Shown: positions 1 to 5,271 of the stretch, piece after piece
How the letters are laid out: every line of letters starts with the position of its first letter
Numbering within the stretch: the first letter of the stretch is position 1
Assembly (NCBI GenBank): GCA_030601485.1
Contig: JAUVTO010000145.1
Location: 1-5,271 of the forward strand
DNA: 5,271 nt
From: Desulfobacterales bacterium
GTDB lineage: Bacteria; Desulfobacterota; Desulfobacteria; Desulfobacterales; UBA11574
Direction: 5' to 3'
The notes under the pieces: model-generated
Database searches by the model: none
Told to the model about the DNA's origin: nothing
Seen by the model: only the letters and a program-made list of their open reading frames with translations
Made by a program: the position numbers and the translations under genes

Positions 1-731
1 ATGCTGATGTCCATCTCTTTCTTCAATGCGGCAACAACAGAAGTGGCAAGCTCCGGAAGCGAGGTCCCCAGTGCTACAATGGTCAGGCCGATGAACTTTT
101 CACTGACACTGAACACTTTCATGATAGCAACAGCCGAATCAATAAGGACTTCCGCACCCACAACCACACCGATGATTCCCGCCGTGATCCATACAACCTG
201 CCGGGTTCTTGAAGTTACATATTCGATTTCTTCCGCGGCATGTGCGAAAGCAACACTATGGCTTTTTAAGTCTCGCCGGGATTCTTTAACGGCGATATAA
301 CAATTGAAGCATGTATATAAGATAATTCCACCGAAAAGCGATGCACCTTCAAGTCTGCCGATTTTCGAATTAAAAGAAATCAGCAAAAGATATAAGGATA
401 CACCGAGCATAATCGGTATGTCTCGCCGAAATACTGACAGATTACTCTTTATCGGATGTATTAATGCTGCCAAACCCAGAACAAGAGCAATGTTACAAAT
501 GTTACTTCCCACGACATTTCCCACGGCGATCATGCTTTTATCTTTAATCGAAGAGACAACACTGATAAACAGTTCGGGCGCCGAAGTTCCGAATGCCACT
601 ATAGTCAAACCGATAAAAAGCGGTTTCAAGCCGAGATTTCGTGCAAGACTCGAAGATCCTTTGACCAGCCAGTTGGCGCCATAATAGAGCATCAACAACC
701 CAATAACAAAATAGACCAGATTAAGTATCAT
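1..731 (-). CDS. CaCA-family calcium/sodium antiporter, C-terminus missing
   Basis: Inner-membrane cation antiporter of the Ca2+:cation antiporter (CaCA) superfamily, YrbG/NCKX-like, expected to exchange Ca2+ for Na+ or H+. I translated the minus strand: 243 complete codons without a stop, running off the left edge. Both family alpha-repeats are visible. The first reads GLTIVAFGTSAPEL at residues 41-54, followed by AVGNVVGSNICN at 69-80. The second reads GLTIVALGTSLPELATS at 215-231. The acidic residues E53 and E227 are the expected ion ligands. The internal duplication also shows in GANWLVKGS (18-26) against GAEVLIDSA (192-200). Hydrophobic segments lie near residues 3-17, 38-62, 70-93, 105-119, 129-148 and 179-198, with a charged cytoplasmic-type loop at 149-178. 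The family usually has about 300-360 residues, so the last membrane helices are missing. I chose the ATG at 731 because a GGGG lies 9 bases upstream and the protein then begins like its relatives. An in-frame ATG at 764 is possible but has no clear Shine-Dalgarno, and an in-frame stop at 791-789 limits extension. The ion specificity is inferred from the family. Confidence 0.93.
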   Translation of the reverse strand, partial: MILNLVYFVIGLLMLYYGANWLVKGSSSLARNLGLKPLFIGLTIVAFGTSAPELFISVVSSIKDKSMIAVGNVVGSNICNIALVLGLAALIHPIKSNLSVFRRDIPIMLGVSLYLLLISFNSKIGRLEGASLFGGIILYTCFNCYIAVKESRRDLKSHSVAFAHAAEEIEYVTSRTRQVVWITAGIIGVVVGAEVLIDSAVAIMKVFSVSEKFIGLTIVALGTSLPELATSVVAALKKEMDIS

Positions 732-807
732 ACCCAAAAGCCCCGTAAAAAATTTGCGTATCATACATACTTGTGCTAAACTATCATGTCAAATATAACC
801 TCTACAT

Positions 808-813
808 ATTATA
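808..813 (-). promoter_or_regulatory. candidate -10 box for the antiporter gene
   Basis: The minus strand reads TATAAT, a perfect sigma-70 -10 hexamer, 77 bases before the antiporter start at 731. No good -35 box stands at 16-18 bases: the bases there are T-rich (TTTTTC). If it is used, the transcript would begin near 801 with a leader of about 70 bases. The surrounding DNA is AT-rich, so a chance match is quite possible. Confidence 0.35.
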
Positions 814-839
814 CTTTTTGCCAAATGACTGAAAAATGG

Positions 840-867
840 TTGCAGTAACATTTCAGATTGCTGTAAC
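840..867. repeat. imperfect 10-bp direct repeat, possible operator
   Basis: TTGCAGTAAC at 840-849 recurs as TTGCTGTAAC at 858-867, nine of ten bases identical, with an 18-bp start-to-start spacing. Relative to the candidate leftward start near 801, the copies fall around -40 to -48 and -57 to -66, where activators often bind. Nothing identifies a cognate regulator, and two short copies can arise by chance. Confidence 0.3.
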
Positions 868-904
868 TATTCAACAAGTTAAATAGGACGCAGATTTTCG
901 CAGA

Positions 905-933
905 TATACACAGATAATATTATTATTTATAAT
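905..933 (+). promoter_or_regulatory. candidate sigma-70 promoter inside the palindrome loop
   Basis: TATACA at 905-910 (four of six against TTGACA) stands exactly 17 bases before TATAAT at 928-933, a perfect -10 box. The -10 lies in the AT-rich loop of the inverted repeat, and transcription would run towards tkt through the nested hairpin. The -35 hexamer is also part of the repeat's own sequence. AT-richness makes a chance match likely, so this is only a candidate for tkt-nrdJ transcription. Confidence 0.3.
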
Positions 934-959
934 TTAAAAAACTGTTTAATCTGTGTTCA

Positions 960-988
960 CCTGCCCGCTCGTGCCTTGCAATGGCAGG
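960..988. repeat. secondary hairpin nested in the right arm of the repeat
   Basis: CCTGCC at 960-965 pairs perfectly with GGCAGG at 983-988 around a 17-base loop. An alternative inner stem pairs TGCC (972-975) with GGCA (983-986) around TTGCAAT. The segment is GC-rich, unlike the AT-rich DNA around it. It occupies the place where the 10-bp rhythm of the outer palindrome is interrupted, so it looks like an insertion or a variable module. No run of T follows, so it is not a normal intrinsic terminator. Confidence 0.55.
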
Positions 989-1017
989 CGGATCTGTGTC
1001 CCAAAAAAGGAAATTCC

Positions 1018-1023
1018 TATACT
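1018..1023 (+). promoter_or_regulatory. candidate proximal -10 box for tkt
   Basis: TATACT matches the -10 consensus at five of six positions and lies 28 bases before the tkt start. It would give a leader of about 20 bases that still includes the Shine-Dalgarno. No -35 hexamer is recognisable at 16-18 bases upstream, where the end of the palindrome lies. It overlaps by one base the short palindrome AGGAAATTCCT (1008-1018), which could serve as an operator. It would need an activator or another sigma factor. Confidence 0.3.
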
Positions 1024-1051
1024 ATCAAGTTAAAAAAAGGAGAACCCAATC

Positions 1052-3070
1052 ATGAATCAAGGCTTGTCTGAAAGCCGGTCGAAAATCGATGAAATTTGTA
1101 TCAATACTATTCGCACACTTTCCATGGATGCTGTTCAAAAAGCCAACTCCGGCCATCCCGGTGCGCCAATGGGTCTTGCTCCCGCAGCCTATATCCTCTG
1201 GACTCGTGTGATGAAACATAATCCCAAAAACCCCGGATGGCTGGACAGGGACCGATTTGTGCTTTCAGGCGGACATGCCTCAATGCTCCTTTACAGCTTG
1301 CTTCATCTTTCGGGTTATGGTGTAACCCTCGATGATATAAAGAATTTCCGTCAGTGGGGTAGTAAGACACCGGGACATCCTGAATTCGGGCACACTCCGG
1401 GAGTAGAAACAACGACCGGTCCACTTGGGCAGGGCTTTGCTAATGCCGTGGGGATGGCTATGGCAGAACGGCACCTTGCAGCCCGCTTTAACCGTGAAGG
1501 ATATGAGATTGTCGACCATTTCACATACATGATGTGCGGAGACGGAGACATGATGGAAGGGATGTCTTCTGAAGCCGCATCCCTTGCCGGACATCTGGGC
1601 CTTGCCAGACTCATCTGTATTTACGATGACAACAAAATCTCAATTGAAGGGAGCACCAACATAACTTTTACGGAAGACGTTGCCCTGCGTTTTAAGGCCT
1701 ATAACTGGCATATTCTGAAAGTTGATAACGGAAATGATATGGATGCAATTTTCAATGCCCTCCAGAAAGCCAAAACTGAGACCGAACGCCCGTCACTGAT
1801 TGTCCTGCGCACCCATATTGCTTTTGGAAGCCCCAATAAACAGGATACAGCAGATGCCCACGGCGCACCGCTTGGCGAAGAAGAGGTTCGCCTGACAAAA
1901 AAAGTCCTGGGTGTTCCTGAAGAACCCTCTTTTTTCATACCCGAGCAGGCGCTGAATAGATGCAGAGAATGCATCGACGCAGGGAATGAAGCCGAAGCCG
2001 ACTGGCAGGAAAAATATCAGGCTTACAACAAAGAATATCCTGATCTGGCAAAACAATGGGTTGATGCCATGAGCGGTTTTTTAACAGCAGGATGGGATGC
2101 CAGTATACCCGAATTTTCAACTTCCGATGGACCCATTGCAACCCGTGCGGCATCAGGCATGGTTTTGAATGCCATTGCAGCAAAACTCCCCACACTTATC
2201 GGCGGTTCTGCTGATCTTGCCCCTTCAAACAAAACATATATGGACGCTTCCCATGAATTTCAGAAAGATGCTTACGACGGCCGCAATATTCGTTTCGGTG
2301 TCCGGGAGCACGCCATGGGAGGAATAATCTCCGGAATGTTTCTTCACAATGGCCTGCGCCCGTATGGCGGAACATTCCTTGTTTTTGCCGACTATTTGAG
2401 GCCGGCAATTCGCGTTGCCAGCCTTATGAAACTTCCGGTAATATATGTCTTTACTCACGACAGCATTGCGGTGGGCGAAGACGGCCCCACTCACCAGCCC
2501 GTTGAACAGATTGCCAGCCTGCGAGCAATTCCGGGCCTTGCGGTTATCCGCCCTGCGGATGCTTCTGAAACCGCCCAGGCATGGCGTCATGCCGTAAAAA
2601 ACACAAGCGGTCCGTTAGCTCTGATTCTAAGCCGCCAGAAACTCCCGGTATTAAACCGAGACCATACAGAAAACGGGCTGACAGACGGAGCTTATATCCT
2701 GGCGGATTGCGAGAGCAAGCCCGATATTATCCTGATTGCCACAGGATCGGAAGTGCATATTGCCATTGAAGCCCAAAAACGTCTTGCCTTGGAAAATATT
2801 TCAGCCCGGGTTGTGAGCATGCCGAGCTGGGAGCTTTTTGAACAAACCCCTCAGGAATACAAAGACCGTGTACTTTTGCCGGATGTAACCGTACGTCTTG
2901 CCATAGAAGCCGGTTCTCCCATGGGATGGGAACACTATGTCGGAAACAGCAGCGCCATTATTGGCATAAAAGATTTTGGTGCTTCCGCACCGGGCGAAAC
3001 CGTAATGAAAAAATTTGGCTTTACACCTGAAAACATTGTTCAAAAAGCCATGGACCTTTTGAAAAAATAG
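1052..3070 (+). CDS. tkt: transketolase
   Basis: Cytoplasmic thiamine diphosphate (ThDP) enzyme of the non-oxidative pentose phosphate pathway. It moves two-carbon ketol units from xylulose 5-phosphate to ribose 5-phosphate or erythrose 4-phosphate. At 672 residues it is full length (E. coli TktA is 663). The order is an N-terminal ThDP-binding domain (about 14-345), a pyrimidine-binding domain (about 361-532) and a C-terminal domain (about 545-665). The cofactor motif starts at GDG 163-165 and ends at N194, with D164, N194 and I196 as expected metal ligands. Other visible active-site residues are H35 (GHPGAPMG), H75, H109, H270, the catalytic E419 in GVREH, H469, D477 and H481 in GEDGPTHQP, and R528 in LSRQ. 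All line up with E. coli TktA as I remember it. An AAGGAG at 1037-1042, 9 bases before the ATG, supports the start. nrdJ follows after 39 bases, probably in the same operon. Dihydroxyacetone synthase is a distant alternative, but the motifs favour transketolase. Confidence 0.98.
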   Translation: MNQGLSESRSKIDEICINTIRTLSMDAVQKANSGHPGAPMGLAPAAYILWTRVMKHNPKNPGWLDRDRFVLSGGHASMLLYSLLHLSGYGVTLDDIKNFRQWGSKTPGHPEFGHTPGVETTTGPLGQGFANAVGMAMAERHLAARFNREGYEIVDHFTYMMCGDGDMMEGMSSEAASLAGHLGLARLICIYDDNKISIEGSTNITFTEDVALRFKAYNWHILKVDNGNDMDAIFNALQKAKTETERPSLIVLRTHIAFGSPNKQDTADAHGAPLGEEEVRLTKKVLGVPEEPSFFIPEQALNRCRECIDAGNEAEADWQEKYQAYNKEYPDLAKQWVDAMSGFLTAGWDASIPEFSTSDGPIATRAASGMVLNAIAAKLPTLIGGSADLAPSNKTYMDASHEFQKDAYDGRNIRFGVREHAMGGIISGMFLHNGLRPYGGTFLVFADYLRPAIRVASLMKLPVIYVFTHDSIAVGEDGPTHQPVEQIASLRAIPGLAVIRPADASETAQAWRHAVKNTSGPLALILSRQKLPVLNRDHTENGLTDGAYILADCESKPDIILIATGSEVHIAIEAQKRLALENISARVVSMPSWELFEQTPQEYKDRVLLPDVTVRLAIEAGSPMGWEHYVGNSSAIIGIKDFGASAPGETVMKKFGFTPENIVQKAMDLLKK

Positions 3071-3109
3071 CCCGTTTATTTTGTTTAGAGGTCCAGGAGT
3101 TAAAATACA

Positions 3110-5271
3110 ATGAAACTCTCACAAAACGCACTAAAAATATTACAAAAAAGATATTTTGCCAAAGGTGAAACCTGGGAAAAATTGTGTGGAAGGGTAGCGA
3201 ATAAAGTGGCAGGCGCCGAAGAAAAGCCCCAAGACCGTGCAACATGGGAGAAAGAATATAAAAAGATTATGATGGACCTGGATTTTTTACCCAACAGCCC
3301 CACGTTGCGAAATTTTGGCAGAAATCAAGGGTGTGGAAGCGCCTGTTTTGTTCTTCCGGTGGAAGATAGCAGGCGAAGTATTTTTAAAACACTTTCTGAC
3401 GCCGTGGATGTGCAGGCTTACGGAGGTGGAACAGGGATGAGCTTTTCAAGCCTTCGTCCCAAAGGAGACCGGATTACTTCCACCGGAGGAACGGCTTCAG
3501 GCCCGCTTTCTTTCATAGAAATTTTTGATTTCACAATCGGAGATATCATAAAACAAGGAGGCACCCGCGATGGAGCCAATATGGGAGTCCTTCGGGTTGA
3601 TCATCCCGATATTGAGAGCTTCTTAACCGCCAAGATTCTGGAAGGAGAGCTGAAAAATTTCAATTTGTCTGTGGGCATCACAGATGTCTTTATGACCGCT
3701 GTTGAGAATGACAGGGATTATGATCTGGTGTTTAATGATAAAATTTACAGCGTCCTTTCTGCGCGCGAAATTTGGGAAACAATTATTGACGGCGCCTGGA
3801 AAAACGGAGAGCCGGGTATCGTCTTTTTAGATACCATTAACAGAAACAATCCCCTGCGTCCAATGGGTGAAATTGAGGCCACAAACCCCTGTGGAGAGCA
3901 GCCGCTTTTGCCTTACTGTTCCTGTAACCTTGGATCCATAAATCTTTCCCGGATGGTCAGTGGTAATTGGGTTAAAGGAAAAGCAAAAATTGATTGGGAA
4001 AAACTGCGTAAAATTGTTCGGATCGGTGTTCGTTTCCTCGATTCGGTAATCACGGTAAATAATTATCCTATTACGGAAATCGAAAAAATGACCCTGAAAA
4101 CCAGACAGATCGGCCTGGGAATCATGGGCTTTGCCGATATGTGCATCAAGCTTCACATTCGATACGGATCCGATGAGTCTGTGAATCTGGCAAAAGAAAT
4201 AATGACCTTTATTTACGATATTGCCAACGAAACTTCCATTGGACTGGGCAAAGAAAAAGGTGTAGCGCCGGTCTATGATGAATATGAGTTTTTCGTTCCC
4301 AAAAGACGCAATGGCACGCTTACAACCGTTGCCCCCACAGGGACGCTCTCATTAATTGCTAATTGTTCATCTGGGTGTGAACCGAACTTTGCATTTAACT
4401 ATACCAAGGAGTGTCTGGAGGGAGAAAAGCTTGACATGGTTCCCGATGTGGTCCGGGAATGGCATGGAAAAAAGGGACCCGAGTCTTTGCCTGAATTTTT
4501 TGTCACTACAAATGATGTTTCCGTTGAGGAACACATTATGATACAGGCTGCATTTCAGCACAACGGCGTTGACTCGGGCGTATCAAAAACGATCAATGCA
4601 CCTTATGGCACAGACACATCCGAGGTTTCCCAAGCCTTTTTCAAAGCATGGAAAATGGGGTGCAAGGGGATCACATTTTACCGGGAAGGTTCCCGTGATG
4701 TCCAGGCTTTATATACGAAAAAGAAAGCGGTAGAACCTGAAAGAACAGCTAAATTAAACAGAGGGGAACTCAAACATCGTCCAAGGGCGACCACCGGACC
4801 GAGTATCAAAATGAAAACCGCCTGCGGCAAACTCTATGTTGATCCTCATTTTGACAAAGACGGAGTGGTGGAAGTTTTCATCAGAACCGTAGGCGGCGGC
4901 TGTGCTGCGAACACCAAGGCGCTGGGTGTGCTTTTGTCTTACTGTCTCCGGGCCGGCATATCTACTGAAAAGATAATTCGCTCCATGAAATCTATCCATT
5001 GCTCTGCTTGTACAAAGGCAATTTCCGCAGGAAAAGATGTGGAAGTAAACAGTTGTGCGGCCGGAATGGGCAAAGCGCTTGAGGTTGCCATAGAGAATGC
5101 GGACTTGTACCGTGAAGTCGCAAAACGGATTGAAGATGCAGACATTCATTTTAACGAACATAATACAGAAAAAATCAAAGATATTTGCTGTCCTGATTGT
5201 GGTGCACCGGTTCACCGGGCCGAAGGCTGTATGGTTTGCTCCAATATGGAATGTGGGTGGACCCGGTGTTA
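3110..5271 (+). CDS. nrdJ: class II (B12-dependent) ribonucleotide reductase, stop codon cut
   Basis: Cytoplasmic adenosylcobalamin-dependent ribonucleotide reductase, making deoxyribonucleotides without oxygen and without a separate radical subunit. I translated 720 codons without a stop. The window ends on TA after C720, so a TAA or TAG stop is probable. Catalytic core features are NSPTL at 62-66, redox C79 (SACFVLP), GGGTGMSFS at 105-113, GGTRDGANMG at 150-159, and N259-P-C261-G-E263, where C261 is the expected thiyl-radical cysteine. C272 in CNLGSINLS, 11 residues on, is the redox partner of C79. The phosphate-binding motif APTGT at 408-412 leads to CSSGCEP. TFYREGSRD (522-530) closes the core. 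A TSCPD-type domain follows (about 567-660), then a cysteine tail: C694/C697, C707/C710 and a last pair C715/C720 likely to re-reduce the active site. There is no N-terminal ATP-cone, so classical dATP inhibition is not expected. AGGAG at 3095-3099 and an in-frame TAA at 3101-3103 fix the start. Diphosphate versus triphosphate substrate cannot be read from the sequence. Confidence 0.96.
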   Translation, partial: MKLSQNALKILQKRYFAKGETWEKLCGRVANKVAGAEEKPQDRATWEKEYKKIMMDLDFLPNSPTLRNFGRNQGCGSACFVLPVEDSRRSIFKTLSDAVDVQAYGGGTGMSFSSLRPKGDRITSTGGTASGPLSFIEIFDFTIGDIIKQGGTRDGANMGVLRVDHPDIESFLTAKILEGELKNFNLSVGITDVFMTAVENDRDYDLVFNDKIYSVLSAREIWETIIDGAWKNGEPGIVFLDTINRNNPLRPMGEIEATNPCGEQPLLPYCSCNLGSINLSRMVSGNWVKGKAKIDWEKLRKIVRIGVRFLDSVITVNNYPITEIEKMTLKTRQIGLGIMGFADMCIKLHIRYGSDESVNLAKEIMTFIYDIANETSIGLGKEKGVAPVYDEYEFFVPKRRNGTLTTVAPTGTLSLIANCSSGCEPNFAFNYTKECLEGEKLDMVPDVVREWHGKKGPESLPEFFVTTNDVSVEEHIMIQAAFQHNGVDSGVSKTINAPYGTDTSEVSQAFFKAWKMGCKGITFYREGSRDVQALYTKKKAVEPERTAKLNRGELKHRPRATTGPSIKMKTACGKLYVDPHFDKDGVVEVFIRTVGGGCAANTKALGVLLSYCLRAGISTEKIIRSMKSIHCSACTKAISAGKDVEVNSCAAGMGKALEVAIENADLYREVAKRIEDADIHFNEHNTEKIKDICCPDCGAPVHRAEGCMVCSNMECGWTRC

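Larger units (their letters stand above)
886..1001. repeat. imperfect inverted repeat of GCAGAT-type units
   Basis: The left arm (886-915) carries three related units at an exact 10-bp period: GCAGAT at 890, GCAGAT at 900 and ACAGAT at 910. The right arm holds the complements in reverse order: ATCTGTGT at 949-956, ACCTGC at 959-964 and ATCTGTGTCC at 992-1001. Arm pairing is 8 of 8 (908-915 with 949-956), 5 of 6 (900-905 with 959-964) and 9 of 10 (886-895 with 992-1001), the last mismatch being a G-T wobble. The loop (916-948) is 33 bases and AT-rich. The right arm is longer than the left by 23 bases, which form a separate hairpin. No protein is encoded. I interpret it as a dispersed intergenic repeat. 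Its copy number cannot be judged from one window. Confidence 0.75.
732..1051. other. divergent intergenic region between antiporter and tkt
   Basis: About 320 non-coding bases separate the leftward antiporter from the rightward tkt. The half next to the antiporter (732-885) is AT-rich, with a leftward TATAAT and a short direct repeat. The half next to tkt (886-1051) holds a complex palindromic repeat, two candidate rightward promoters and the tkt Shine-Dalgarno. I see no convincing protein gene, tRNA, or riboswitch in it. Both flanking genes start here, so each one's upstream control should lie in this stretch. Confidence 0.85.

Noticed and set aside
1..684. Two open plus-strand frames (1-300 and 304-684).
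   Set aside because: They lie opposite the antiporter gene, whose minus-strand frame carries both alpha-repeat motifs. The plus-strand translations show no recognisable family and are only antisense shadows.
776..787. A possible three-codon leader peptide on the minus strand (ATG ATA GTT TAG) with AGAGG 11 bases upstream.
   Set aside because: It is too short to support. There are no regulatory codons or alternative hairpins characteristic of an attenuator.
886..1001. Possible CRISPR fragment or tandem array from the recurring GCAGAT units.
   Set aside because: The units are 6 bp at a 10-bp period and occur in inverted arms. There are no unique spacers of 25-40 bp between identical repeats.
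960..1008. The nested hairpin as an intrinsic terminator.
   Set aside because: It is followed on the plus strand by GATCTGTGTCC and a run of A, not T, and it lies upstream of two divergent genes rather than after one.
3071..3109. Terminator, NrdR box or cobalamin riboswitch in front of nrdJ.
   Set aside because: The 39-base gap holds no stem-loop with a T run and no convincing inverted motif, and it is far too short for a cobalamin riboswitch. Only a Shine-Dalgarno is seen.
4754..5215. A 153-codon open frame on the minus strand.
   Set aside because: It is antisense to the TSCPD and tail region of nrdJ, which is intact and has conserved motifs. The antisense protein resembles nothing I know.

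Overview
The window carries three genes and one non-coding gap, all typical of a bacterial chromosome. From left to right they are a leftward gene for a CaCA-family cation antiporter (cut by the left edge), a divergent intergenic region of about 320 bases, a complete rightward transketolase gene (tkt), and a rightward gene for an adenosylcobalamin-dependent (class II) ribonucleotide reductase (nrdJ). The nrdJ gene lies 39 bases after tkt and reaches the right edge, where its probable stop codon has only two of its three bases.

Organism: probably a Gram-negative anaerobe or microaerophile of moderate G+C, with the Desulfobacterota (former Deltaproteobacteria) my best guess. This rests on the single-gene, B12-dependent, oxygen-independent nrdJ, the proteobacterial-looking transketolase, and an intergenic palindrome built on GCAGAT/ATCTGTGT units, a style of repeat I associate with that group. 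It is an inference from memory and no search was made.

Layout: bases 1-731 (minus strand) encode both signature alpha-repeat motifs of a Na+/Ca2+ exchanger-like membrane protein. Bases 732-1051 are non-coding. They hold a candidate leftward promoter, a 10-bp direct repeat, a roughly 116-bp imperfect inverted repeat with a 10-bp internal rhythm and a second hairpin inserted in its right arm, and two candidate rightward promoters. Bases 1052-3070 are tkt. Bases 3110-5271 are nrdJ, with catalytic cysteines, a TSCPD domain and a cysteine-rich redox tail.

How the genes fit together: tkt and nrdJ are probably cotranscribed, because the spacer is short, shows no terminator and contains a good Shine-Dalgarno. 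Transketolase interconverts pentose and hexose phosphates and so sets ribose-5-phosphate supply. NrdJ converts ribonucleotides to deoxyribonucleotides. The pair therefore sits on one route from sugar phosphate to DNA precursor. The antiporter is divergently transcribed and has no evident functional link. I see no new defence, mobile or biosynthetic system here. The most unusual non-gene feature is the nested palindrome upstream of tkt.
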